DNA of 64,000 nt from Pseudomonas fluorescens HK44 (GTDB taxonomy: Bacteria; Pseudomonadota; Gammaproteobacteria; Pseudomonadales; Pseudomonadaceae): assembly GCF_000217955.3 (NCBI RefSeq), contig NZ_AFOY02000015.1:1355743-1419742 (forward strand), read 5' to 3'. Shown piece after piece: positions 7,371-15,542 of this stretch; the first letter of the stretch is position 1, and each line of letters opens with the position of its first letter. Made by a program: the position numbers and the translations under genes. Under the pieces are notes generated by a model. That model worked only from the letters and a program-made list of their open reading frames with translations. It had not been told where the DNA came from and searched no databases.

Positions 7371-10202
7371 TTAAACAGTAAAGGCGTCTTGCAGCAGTTT
7401 TTCCTGCTGTTCGGCGTGCATCGATGCATAACCACAAGCAGGTGCAGCAGAAGCGTCACGGCCCGCGTACTCGAGTACGAGAGACTTGTTGTGACCGCCA
7501 ACGATGCGGCGCATGTGATGCTGGCTGCAGTACCAGGCACCCTGGTTCATCGGCTCTTCCTGACACCAAACGATGTGTTTGAGGTTGGAATAAGGAGCCA
7601 GGACTTCAATCAAGTCGTCCTCAGGGAATGGGTACAGCTGCTCAAGACGCACGATGGCGATGTCGTCACGACCTTCGGCACGGCGTTTTTCCAGCAGGTC
7701 GTAGTAGACCTTGCCGCTACACAGCACGAGACGAGTGACCTTTTTCGGATCATGCGCATCGATTTCCGGAATAACGGTCTGGAACGAACCTTCGGCCAGA
7801 TCTTCCAGGGTCGAGATGGCCAGCTTGTGACGCAGCAGCGACTTCGGAGTCAGGACTACCAGTGGTTTGCGCAGAGGACGAATCACCTGGCGACGCAGCA
7901 AGTGGTAGATCTGGGCCGGCGTAGTCGGCATGCACACCTGAATGTTGTGCTCGGCACACAGCTGCAGGTAACGCTCCAGACGAGCCGAAGAGTGCTCCGG
8001 ACCCTGACCTTCATAACCGTGTGGCAGCAACATGGTCAGACCGCACAGACGGCCCCACTTGTGCTCACCGCTGGTGATGAACTGGTCGATAACCACCTGG
8101 GCACCGTTGGCGAAGTCGCCGAACTGGGCTTCCCAGATCACCAGCGCGTCAGGCGTGGTGGTGGAGTAGCCGTATTCGAACGCCAGTACGGCTTCTTCGG
8201 ACAGGAACGAATCGTACAGGTCGAAACGTGGCTGGCCTTCATACAGGTGTTGCAACGGGATGTAGGTGCCCGCGTCTTTCTGGTTGTGCAATACCGCATG
8301 ACGGTGCGAGAACGTACCGCGGCCGATGTCCTGGCCGGTCATGCGAATCGGATGACCTTCGAACGCCAGGGTCGCGTACGCCATGGTTTCGGCGTAACCC
8401 CAGTTGATCGGCAGGCCGCCGGCTTGCATTTTCTGACGGTCTTCGTAGATCTTCGCAACCTGGCGCTGAACCACGAAGCCTTCCGGAATTTCCAGCAGCT
8501 TGGCGGACAACTCCTGAAGGGTTTTCAGATCGAACGTGGTGTCGTGACGCGCAGTCCAGGCGTGGCCCAGGTACGGACGCCAGTCGACGAACAGCTCTTT
8601 GTTCGGCTCCTTGACCAGGCTTTTCACTACGTGCAGACCGTTGTCCAGCGCGTTGCGGTATTCGTCGACTTTCGCCTGAACACGTGCAACGTCAAGCACA
8701 CCGCTCTGGGTCAGACGATCGGCATACAGCTCACGCGTGGTGCGCTGCTTGGTGATCTGCTGATACATCAGAGGCTGGGTGCCGCTTGGCTCGTCCGCTT
8801 CGTTGTGACCGCGACGACGGTAGCAGACCAGGTCGATCACCACGTCACGCTTGAACTGCATGCGGTAATCGATGGCCAGCTGGGTCACGAACAATACGGC
8901 TTCCGGATCATCACCATTCACATGGAGGATCGGCGCCTGGATCATTTTCGCAACGTCGGTGGCGTACTCGGTGGAACGCGAGTCTTCCGGGTTGCTGATG
9001 GTGAAGCCAACCTGGTTGTTGATCACGATGTGAACCGTACCGCCAGTCCGGAAGCCGCGGGTCTGCGACATCTGGAAGGTTTCCATGACCACGCCCTGAC
9101 CGGCGAATGCCGCGTCACCGTGGATGGAAATCGGCAGGACCTTTTCACCGGTAGGGTCGTTACGACGATCCTGACGGGCACGCACCGAACCCTCGACCAC
9201 TGGCGAAACGATTTCCAGGTGGGACGGGTTGAAGGCCATGGCCAGGTGGACTTCGCCGCCTGCGGTCATCACGTTGGAGGAGAAGCCCTGGTGGTATTTA
9301 ACGTCACCGGAGCCCAGCTCGACCTTCTTCTTGCCTTCGAACTCGTCGAACAGCTCGCGCGGGTTCTTGCCGAAGGTGTTGACCAGCACGTTCAGACGGC
9401 CACGGTGGGCCATGCCGATAACGATTTCCTTGGTGCCGTAGGAACCGGAGCGCTGGATCAGCTCGTCAAGCATCGGAATCAGGCTCTCGCCGCCTTCCAG
9501 GCCGAAACGCTTGGTGCCCGGGTATTTGGTACCCAGGTATTTTTCCAGACCTTCGCCCGCGGTGACGCGCTCGAGCAGATGGCTCTTGATGTCGGCCGAA
9601 TACACCGGACGACCACGCACGCCTTCCAGACGCTGCTGGAACCACTGGCGCTGCTCGGAATCGACGATGTGGGTAAATTCAGCGCCGATGGTGCGGCAAT
9701 ATGTCTGCTGCAACGCTTCGTGAATTTCGCGTAGGCTCGCTTCCTCTTTGCCGATGAACAGGTCGCCGGCACGGAAGGTCGTATCAAGATCGGCATTGGT
9801 CAAGCCGTAATGATTGATCGACAGGTCTGCAGGTGCAGGACGCTGCCACAGTCCCAGCGGGTCAAGCTGGGCTGCCTGGTGGCCACGCATACGGTAGGCC
9901 TGGATCAGTCGCAGTACTTCAACTTGCTTCTTCTCGTGCTCACTGCTCACGCTGCCGGCGGAAACCGGTTGGGCGCGGCGCTGGTTCTTTGCCAGCAGCA
10001 CGAAATGATCGCGAATCGTCGAGTGCGATACATCGGTGGCAGCGTTGCCGTCAGCGGGCAACGTCTGAAATTTGGTGCGCCACTCTTCTGGCACAGCGTT
10101 AGGGTCGTGCAGGTAGAGCTCATAAAGCTCTTCCACATAGGCAGCGTTACCACCTGAAAGATAGCCGCTGTTCCACATGCGCTGCATCACGCTTTCTTGC
10201 AT
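7371..10202 (-). CDS. sucA: 2-oxoglutarate dehydrogenase E1 component
   Basis: The TPP-dependent decarboxylase that starts the 2-oxoglutarate complex reaction. The 943-residue length matches the family. The N-terminal E2-binding segment contains SGGNAAYVEELYELY. The core shows GMAHRGRLNVLVN, the TPP/Mg region with HGDAAFAGQGVV and INNQVGFTIS, and the transketolase-like half with GQDIGRGTFSHRHAV and LPHGYEGQGPEHSSARLER. The ATG at 10202 follows a 262-bp spacer after sdhB. A very long open frame on the opposite strand is a codon-bias shadow. Confidence 0.98.
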   Translation of the reverse strand: MQESVMQRMWNSGYLSGGNAAYVEELYELYLHDPNAVPEEWRTKFQTLPADGNAATDVSHSTIRDHFVLLAKNQRRAQPVSAGSVSSEHEKKQVEVLRLIQAYRMRGHQAAQLDPLGLWQRPAPADLSINHYGLTNADLDTTFRAGDLFIGKEEASLREIHEALQQTYCRTIGAEFTHIVDSEQRQWFQQRLEGVRGRPVYSADIKSHLLERVTAGEGLEKYLGTKYPGTKRFGLEGGESLIPMLDELIQRSGSYGTKEIVIGMAHRGRLNVLVNTFGKNPRELFDEFEGKKKVELGSGDVKYHQGFSSNVMTAGGEVHLAMAFNPSHLEIVSPVVEGSVRARQDRRNDPTGEKVLPISIHGDAAFAGQGVVMETFQMSQTRGFRTGGTVHIVINNQVGFTISNPEDSRSTEYATDVAKMIQAPILHVNGDDPEAVLFVTQLAIDYRMQFKRDVVIDLVCYRRRGHNEADEPSGTQPLMYQQITKQRTTRELYADRLTQSGVLDVARVQAKVDEYRNALDNGLHVVKSLVKEPNKELFVDWRPYLGHAWTARHDTTFDLKTLQELSAKLLEIPEGFVVQRQVAKIYEDRQKMQAGGLPINWGYAETMAYATLAFEGHPIRMTGQDIGRGTFSHRHAVLHNQKDAGTYIPLQHLYEGQPRFDLYDSFLSEEAVLAFEYGYSTTTPDALVIWEAQFGDFANGAQVVIDQFITSGEHKWGRLCGLTMLLPHGYEGQGPEHSSARLERYLQLCAEHNIQVCMPTTPAQIYHLLRRQVIRPLRKPLVVLTPKSLLRHKLAISTLEDLAEGSFQTVIPEIDAHDPKKVTRLVLCSGKVYYDLLEKRRAEGRDDIAIVRLEQLYPFPEDDLIEVLAPYSNLKHIVWCQEEPMNQGAWYCSQHHMRRIVGGHNKSLVLEYAGRDASAAPACGYASMHAEQQEKLLQDAFTV

Positions 10203-10464
10203 GCTTGGTCACCCTCGGTTAGGGGAACACCATCGGCGAAGACACCGAGCAAGCTTGCAGAAGTCCGAGTGCAGCGACCAAAACAAGCCACTTAGGATCA
10301 CGCTGATAGTCCGGGTACCAGCCCGGATGCCCCTGCTTGTCTCATTTCTTCAAAATAAGAGCCGCAGCCTTGTGGGCTGCCACTCTGGTTATAGCTACGA
10401 CGCGGGTTGAAGCCCGCGCCCTAGCCTCTACGGGTACAGCAGTCCTACGGGTACAACAGCTGAA
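10203..10464. other. sdhB-sucA spacer with several small hairpins, no gene
   Basis: The 262-bp spacer separates the sdh and suc halves of the cluster. It holds three short inverted repeats: CGCGGG with CCCGCG at 10401-10418, GCAGCC with GGCTGC at 10364-10380, and CCGGG with CCCGG at 10311-10326. None is followed by a convincing T tract on the minus strand, so partial read-through from sdh into suc is plausible. An internal suc promoter could also lie here, but no clear -35/-10 pair was recognised. Confidence 0.5.
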
Positions 10465-11169
10465 TCACACGCCGCTTTGCAGCAGCATGTTACGTATGTG
10501 ACCGATGGCCTTAGTCGGGTTCAGGCCTTTCGGGCATACGTTGACGCAGTTCATGATCCCGCGGCAGCGGAATACGCTGAACGGGTCATCCAGCGAAGCC
10601 AGACGCTCGGAAGTCTTGGTGTCACGGCTGTCTGCCAGGAAGCGGTAGGCTTGCAGCAGAGCAGCTGGACCCAGGAACTTGTCCGGGTTCCACCAGAAGG
10701 ACGGGCACGAGGTCGAGCAGCAAGCGCACAGGATGCACTCGTACAGACCGTCGAGCTTTTCACGCTCTTCAGGAGTCTGCAGACGCTCGATGGCCGGAGC
10801 CGGCGTGTCGTTCTGCAGGAAAGGCTTAACCTTCTCGTATTGCTTGTAGAAGATGCTCATATCGACGACCAGGTCACGGATAACCGGCAAACCTGGCAGA
10901 GGACGAACGATCAACTTGTTACCTTTGACAACAGCAGACAGCGGCGTGACGCAGGCCAGACCGTTTTTGCCGTTGATGTTCATGCCGTCGGAACCGCAAA
11001 CACCTTCACGGCAAGAGCGACGATAGGAGAAACCCTCGTCCTGCTCTTTGATCAGGGCCAGCACGTCCAGCACCATCAGGTCTTTACCACCGGTGTCGAC
11101 CTGGAATTCCTGCATGAACGGCGCGGCGTCCTGATCAGGGTTGTAGCGATAAACACTGACTTGCAACAT
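10465..11169 (-). CDS. sdhB: Succinate dehydrogenase iron-sulfur subunit
   Basis: The electron-transfer subunit of respiratory complex II, carrying [2Fe-2S], [4Fe-4S] and [3Fe-4S] clusters. The cysteine sets are all visible: SCREGVCGSDGMNINGKNG followed by LAC, then CILCACCSTSCPS, then CRGIMNCVNVCPKGLNP. The start chosen is the ATG at 11167-11169 (MLQVSVYRYNP, 234 residues), with AAGGGTGG a suitable distance upstream; a GTG three codons earlier is possible. It lies 11 bases downstream of sdhA. Confidence 0.97.
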   Translation of the reverse strand: MLQVSVYRYNPDQDAAPFMQEFQVDTGGKDLMVLDVLALIKEQDEGFSYRRSCREGVCGSDGMNINGKNGLACVTPLSAVVKGNKLIVRPLPGLPVIRDLVVDMSIFYKQYEKVKPFLQNDTPAPAIERLQTPEEREKLDGLYECILCACCSTSCPSFWWNPDKFLGPAALLQAYRFLADSRDTKTSERLASLDDPFSVFRCRGIMNCVNVCPKGLNPTKAIGHIRNMLLQSGV

Positions 11170-11180
11170 GGCGGCCACCC

Positions 11181-12956
11181 TTAATAAGTCCGAATCTTAG
11201 GTTCAAAAGTCGGAACAGTCTTCGGCGAGAAGTTCACGGCACGCTTGGTAACGCGCTTGTCACCCGGGAAGTACAGGGTGTGGCACAGCCAGTTTTCGTC
11301 GTCGCGGTCTTCGTAGTCTTCACGGGCGTGAGCACCGCGGGACTCTTTGCGGATTTCTGCAGCGATAGCAGTAGCTTCGGCCACTTCCAGCAGGTTTTGC
11401 AGTTCCAGCGCTTCGATACGAGCAGTGTTGAACGCCTGGCTCTTATCGTTGATCTTGACGTTGGCGATACGGCCACGCAGATCAGCCAGCTGAGCAATAC
11501 CCTTCTGCATGTATTCGCCGGTACGGAATACACCGAAGTAGTTCTGCATGCAGCTTTGCAGCTCTTTACGCAGGGTAGCGACGTCTTCGCCTTCGGTACG
11601 CGAGTTCAGGCCATCGAGACGAGCCAGGGCTGCGTCGATGTCGGACTGGCGAGCACGGGTGTAGTCAACGCCTTCTTTCAGGGTCTGCTCCAGGAACAGG
11701 CCCGCGGCACGGCCGAATACCACCAGGTCGAGCAGCGAGTTGCCGCCCAGACGGTTGGCACCGTGAACCGATACGCACGCCACTTCACCTACCGCGAACA
11801 GACCAGGAATGATCTGGTCAACGCCGTCGGCGTCCTGAGTGATTGCCTGGCCATGAATGTTGGTGGCAACGCCGCCCATCATATAGTGGCAGGTCGGAAC
11901 AACCGGGATCGGCGCTACGGCTGGGTCGACGTGAGCGAAGGTCTTGGACAGTTCCATGATGCCGGGCAGACGGCTGTGCAGAACTTCTTCACCGAGGTGA
12001 TCGAGTTTCAGCATCACGTGGTCGCCATCCGGGCCGCAACCGTTGCCAGCGATGATTTCTTTCACCATCGAACGGGCAACAACGTCACGACCGGCAAGGT
12101 CTTTGGCGTTCGGAGCATAACGCTCCATGAAACGCTCGCCGTGCTTGTTGATCAGGTAACCGCCTTCACCGCGGCAACCTTCGGTAACCAGTACACCGGC
12201 GCCGGCGATGCCGGTCGGGTGGAACTGCCACATTTCGATGTCTTGTACCGGCACGCCAGCACGCAGAGCCATGCCGACGCCGTCACCGGTGTTGATCAAG
12301 GCGTTGGTGGTGGACGAGTAGATACGACCCGCACCGCCAGTCGCCAGAACGGTGGCGTTAGCGCGGACGTAGGAGGTTTCGCCGGTTTCGATGCAGATGA
12401 CGATCATGCCGACAAAGGCACCGTCTTCGTTCTTCACCAGGTCGACGCCGTAGTATTCGTTGAGGAATACGGTGCCGGCCTTCAGGTTGGCCTGGTACAG
12501 AGTGTGCAGCAGTGCGTGACCGGTACGGTCGGCAGCAGCGCAGGTACGGGCAGCCTGGCCACCTTTACCGAAGTCTTTCGACTGACCGCCGAACGGACGC
12601 TGGTAGATGCGACCCTGCTCGGTACGGGAGAACGGCAAGCCCATGTGCTCGAGCTCGAAGACCGCTTCCGGACCTACGGAACACATGTATTCGATAGCGT
12701 CCTGGTCACCGATGTAGTCGGAACCCTTGACGGTATCGTACATGTGCCAGCGCCAGTCATCGTTCGGATCAGCGGACGCGATGGCGCAGGTGATGCCACC
12801 CTGGGCGGATACAGTGTGCGAACGAGTCGGGAAAACCTTGGTAACTACGGCAGTCTTGTGACCGCCTTGTGCCAGTTGCAGCGCAGCGCGCATGCCAGCA
12901 CCGCCGCCGCCAATGATGATGGCGTCGAACGAAAGTGTATTTACTGAGTTAGACAT
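11181..12956 (-). CDS. sdhA: Succinate dehydrogenase flavoprotein subunit
   Basis: The catalytic subunit oxidising succinate to fumarate on covalently bound FAD. The 591-residue protein shows the dinucleotide-binding GGGGAGMRAA (17-26), the FAD-attachment histidine in TRSHTVSAQGG (His47), the active-site HPTGI region, and ANRLGGNSLLDL near residue 400, which contributes to substrate and FAD binding. It is separated from sdhD by three bases, typical of a tightly coupled sdhCDAB operon. Confidence 0.98.
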   Translation of the reverse strand: MSNSVNTLSFDAIIIGGGGAGMRAALQLAQGGHKTAVVTKVFPTRSHTVSAQGGITCAIASADPNDDWRWHMYDTVKGSDYIGDQDAIEYMCSVGPEAVFELEHMGLPFSRTEQGRIYQRPFGGQSKDFGKGGQAARTCAAADRTGHALLHTLYQANLKAGTVFLNEYYGVDLVKNEDGAFVGMIVICIETGETSYVRANATVLATGGAGRIYSSTTNALINTGDGVGMALRAGVPVQDIEMWQFHPTGIAGAGVLVTEGCRGEGGYLINKHGERFMERYAPNAKDLAGRDVVARSMVKEIIAGNGCGPDGDHVMLKLDHLGEEVLHSRLPGIMELSKTFAHVDPAVAPIPVVPTCHYMMGGVATNIHGQAITQDADGVDQIIPGLFAVGEVACVSVHGANRLGGNSLLDLVVFGRAAGLFLEQTLKEGVDYTRARQSDIDAALARLDGLNSRTEGEDVATLRKELQSCMQNYFGVFRTGEYMQKGIAQLADLRGRIANVKINDKSQAFNTARIEALELQNLLEVAEATAIAAEIRKESRGAHAREDYEDRDDENWLCHTLYFPGDKRVTKRAVNFSPKTVPTFEPKIRTY

Positions 12957-12959
12957 GAA

Positions 12960-13328
12960 TCAGATACCCCAGAGAATCTGCACACCCCAGACGAAGTAAG
13001 CGAACATCGCAACGCCGCATACTGCCTGGAAAAGGAAACGTACTGCAGTCGCGGACTTGCCCAGCGCCATTGGCGTCAGGTAGTCGGTCGCGATGGTCCA
13101 CATGCCGACCCAGGCGTGAGCGCCAAGGGCAACCAGGGCCAGTAGACTGAAGATGCGCATCCAGTTGTTTGCGAACAGCAAGTGCCATTGGGCGTAGCCA
13201 AGGCCAGGGTGCGCAACAAGGTATCCGATCAGAAAAATGAAATAAGCCGCGAGAACGACTGCAGACACACGCTGTGCCATCCAGTCATAGAGGCCCGAAC
13301 GCGATAGGTTCGTAACGCTGGTTACCAT
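12960..13328 (-). CDS. sdhD: Succinate dehydrogenase membrane anchor subunit
   Basis: A small hydrophobic subunit of complex II that helps bind haem b and ubiquinone. The 122-residue protein starts MVTSVTNLSRSGLYDW and has three predicted membrane helices (about 25-45, 55-80 and 95-118). The ATG at 13326-13328 is preferred over a TTG two codons upstream. It overlaps the sdhC stop by seven bases, implying coupled translation. Confidence 0.94.
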   Translation of the reverse strand: MVTSVTNLSRSGLYDWMAQRVSAVVLAAYFIFLIGYLVAHPGLGYAQWHLLFANNWMRIFSLLALVALGAHAWVGMWTIATDYLTPMALGKSATAVRFLFQAVCGVAMFAYFVWGVQILWGI

Positions 13329-13696
13329 ATCCAAACTCCCGCCAGAACGATCATCACCACGGAAACGGCGATGACGATTTTCGAGCCCAGCTTGCCGCCT
13401 TCCAGCGTCTCACCGATGCCCATGTCCATGATCAGATGGCGTACACCGGCCACCATGTGATACAGCAAGGCGGATAGAAGGCCCCATGCTACGAACTTGG
13501 CCAGAGGACTGGTCAAGCATGCCTTCACCTCGGCAAAACCTTCCTCGGAACCCAGGGATTTGCTCAATGCATACAGCATGATGCCAAGGCCCAGGAAGAG
13601 GATGATGCCGGAAACACGGTGAAGAAACGACGTAACGCCGGTGATGGGGAGTTTGATGGTCCTTAGGTCTAGGTTTACAGGTCGTTGGCTTTTCAC
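13322..13696 (-). CDS. sdhC: Succinate dehydrogenase cytochrome b556 subunit
   Basis: The cytochrome b subunit of complex II. The 124-residue protein begins KSQRPVNLDLRTIKLPIT and has three membrane helices. SFLHRVSGIIL matches the quinone-site Ser/Arg signature, and HMVAGVRHLIMD carries the haem-ligand histidine. The start is a GTG at 13694-13696, which fits the conserved family N-terminus; the ribosome site is weak. It is the first gene of the TCA cluster, behind a good sigma70 promoter at 13830-13858. Confidence 0.95.
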   Translation of the reverse strand: MKSQRPVNLDLRTIKLPITGVTSFLHRVSGIILFLGLGIMLYALSKSLGSEEGFAEVKACLTSPLAKFVAWGLLSALLYHMVAGVRHLIMDMGIGETLEGGKLGSKIVIAVSVVMIVLAGVWIW

Positions 13697-13829
13697 GGCT
13701 TTTTTTCACACTGAAGAGCCCCTAACAATCAGGGCAAAGTTGTTGGGGAGTGCACTGGTCAGGTAACCACCACCCAGGGATGCGACCCCCAATAAAGCAG
13801 GCCCAAAAGCCCCTGGCGGTCGGTGGCCG

Positions 13830-13858
13830 AGTATAGACAGTTAGGCTACTAATGACAA
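13830..13858 (-). promoter_or_regulatory. Sigma70 promoter for sdhCDAB
   Basis: On the minus strand TTGTCA (13858-13853) and TATACT (13835-13830) are separated by 17 bases, close to the sigma70 consensus. Transcription would start near 13823, leaving a leader of about 130 bases before sdhC. The 362-bp sdhC-gltA interval (13697-14058) holds this promoter and the divergent gltA promoter and no gene. Confidence 0.75.
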
Positions 13859-13972
13859 CGCGTTCACCTTCCCCTAATAGCTCATTGCGCAAGCGGGATA
13901 AAAGGCGTAAACGGCAGCCAATTTCAAGGAAAAAGTCGGGTTAAAGCCTTCTGGAGCAAGACTTTAGGCAAA

Positions 13973-14000
13973 TTGACATTCGAATTTATCTCACTATAGT
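13973..14000 (+). promoter_or_regulatory. Sigma70 promoter for gltA
   Basis: A consensus TTGACA (13973-13978) and TATAGT (13995-14000) are spaced by 16 bases. Transcription would start about 50 bases before the gltA ATG, and a strong AGGAGG site lies at 14049-14054. Confidence 0.8.
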
Positions 14001-14058
14001 GGTGCGGGCCCTGCGTGGGGGGTCTGTCTGATGATTTCAAGCATAAATAGGAGGCCAC

Positions 14059-15348
14059 ATGGCTGACAAAAAAGCGCAGTTGATCATCGAGGGCGCAGCC
14101 CCCGTCGAGCTGCCCATTTTAACCGGCACCGTTGGTCCCGATGTAATCGACGTTCGGGGCCTGACGGCCACGGGCCGTTTCACTTTTGACCCGGGTTTCA
14201 TGTCGACCGCCTCTTGCGAGTCGAAGATTACCTATATCGACGGTGACAACGGCATTTTGTTGCACCGCGGCTACCCGATCGAGCAACTCGCCGAGAAGTC
14301 GGACTATCTGGAAACCTGCTACCTGCTGCTCAACGGCGAGTTGCCGACCGCAGAACAGAAGGCCCAGTTCGTCAGCACCGTCAAGAACCACACCATGGTT
14401 CATGAGCAACTGAAGACCTTCTTCAACGGTTTCCGCCGCGACGCCCACCCAATGGCCGTCATGTGCGGTGTAGTCGGCGCCCTTTCGGCCTTCTACCACG
14501 ACTCCCTGGACATCAATAACCCGCAGCATCGCGAAATTTCCGCGATCCGTCTGGTTGCCAAGATGCCAACCCTGGCAGCAATGGTTTACAAGTACTCCAT
14601 GGGTCAACCCATGATGTACCCGCGCAACGATCTGTCGTATGCGGAAAACTTCCTGCACATGATGTTCAACACCCCGTGCGAGATCAAACCGATCAGCCCG
14701 GTACTCGCCAAGGCCATGGACCGGATCTTCATCCTCCACGCCGACCACGAGCAGAACGCATCGACCTCCACCGTACGTCTGGCAGGCTCCTCGGGTGCCA
14801 ACCCGTTCGCCTGTATCGCTGCCGGTATCGCCGCACTCTGGGGCCCGGCTCACGGCGGCGCCAACGAAGCCGTGCTGACCATGCTCGATGAAATTGGCGA
14901 TGTCTCGAACATCGACAAGTTCATCGCCAAGGCCAAGGACAAGAACGATCCGTTCAAACTGATGGGCTTCGGTCACCGGGTTTACAAAAACCGCGACCCA
15001 CGCGCTACCGTCATGAAAAAGACCTGCGACGAAGTACTCAAGGAACTGGGCATCCAGAACGATCCGCAACTCGAACTGGCCATGCGCCTGGAAGAGATCG
15101 CCCTGACCGACCCGTACTTCATCGAACGCTCGCTGTACCCGAACGTCGACTTCTACTCGGGGATCATCCTCAAGGCAATTGGCATTCCAACCAGCATGTT
15201 CACCGTGATCTTCGCCCTGGCGCGGACCGTCGGCTGGATCTCCCACTGGAAAGAAATGCTCTCCAGCCCGTACAAGATCGGCCGCCCGCGCCAGCTGTAC
15301 ACCGGCTACGAGTCGCGTGACATCACCCGGCTTGAAGACCGCAAGTAA
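14059..15348 (+). CDS. gltA: Citrate synthase (type II, hexameric form)
   Basis: Condenses acetyl-CoA and oxaloacetate to citrate, the entry step of the TCA cycle. The 429-residue length and N-terminal beta domain (KKAQLIIEGAAPVELPIL) fit the NADH-sensitive Gram-negative type. Catalytic signatures are FILHADHEQNAST (active-site His) and the GFGHRVYKNRDPRA block. It starts 9 bases after AGGAGG's first base, is divergent from sdhC, and is followed by a terminator hairpin, so it is probably monocistronic. Confidence 0.98.
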   Translation: MADKKAQLIIEGAAPVELPILTGTVGPDVIDVRGLTATGRFTFDPGFMSTASCESKITYIDGDNGILLHRGYPIEQLAEKSDYLETCYLLLNGELPTAEQKAQFVSTVKNHTMVHEQLKTFFNGFRRDAHPMAVMCGVVGALSAFYHDSLDINNPQHREISAIRLVAKMPTLAAMVYKYSMGQPMMYPRNDLSYAENFLHMMFNTPCEIKPISPVLAKAMDRIFILHADHEQNASTSTVRLAGSSGANPFACIAAGIAALWGPAHGGANEAVLTMLDEIGDVSNIDKFIAKAKDKNDPFKLMGFGHRVYKNRDPRATVMKKTCDEVLKELGIQNDPQLELAMRLEEIALTDPYFIERSLYPNVDFYSGIILKAIGIPTSMFTVIFALARTVGWISHWKEMLSSPYKIGRPRQLYTGYESRDITRLEDRK

Positions 15349-15382
15349 GACCTGTCTTGCGATAACGTCTTAGCTGCACCGG

Positions 15383-15428
15383 AAACGGCCTCTGCCTCTT
15401 GTAGAAGAGCAGAGGCCGTTTTTGTTTG
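15383..15428 (+). terminator. gltA terminator
   Basis: AACGGCCTCTGC pairs with GCAGAGGCCGTT, with an additional inner CTCTT/AAGAG pairing, and TTTTTGTTTG follows. It lies 35 bases after the gltA stop. This is a strong Rho-independent terminator on the plus strand. Confidence 0.9.
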
Positions 15429-15465
15429 TGCCTGCCTCTCCCCGCCCCTAAGGGTAGAGCTCAAC

Positions 15466-15500
15466 AAAAATGCCCCGATCTCTCGACCGGGGCATTTCTA
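15466..15500 (-). terminator. actP terminator (usable in both directions)
   Basis: AAATGCCCCG pairs with CGGGGCATTT around TCTCTCGAC. T runs flank it, TTTTTG on the minus side and TTTCTATTT on the plus side. It lies about 45 bases beyond the actP stop, so it most likely ends the actP message. Confidence 0.85.
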
Positions 15501-15542
15501 TTTAACGCAGCTTATATATAGAAGCTCGTACATGCCTGTACG

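Noticed and set aside
6198..9734. 1178-codon open frame on the plus strand opposite sucB and sucA
   Set aside because: It is antisense to two certain genes, has no domain motif, and its residues (His/Gln/Val-rich) are those expected from reading GC-rich genes in reverse.
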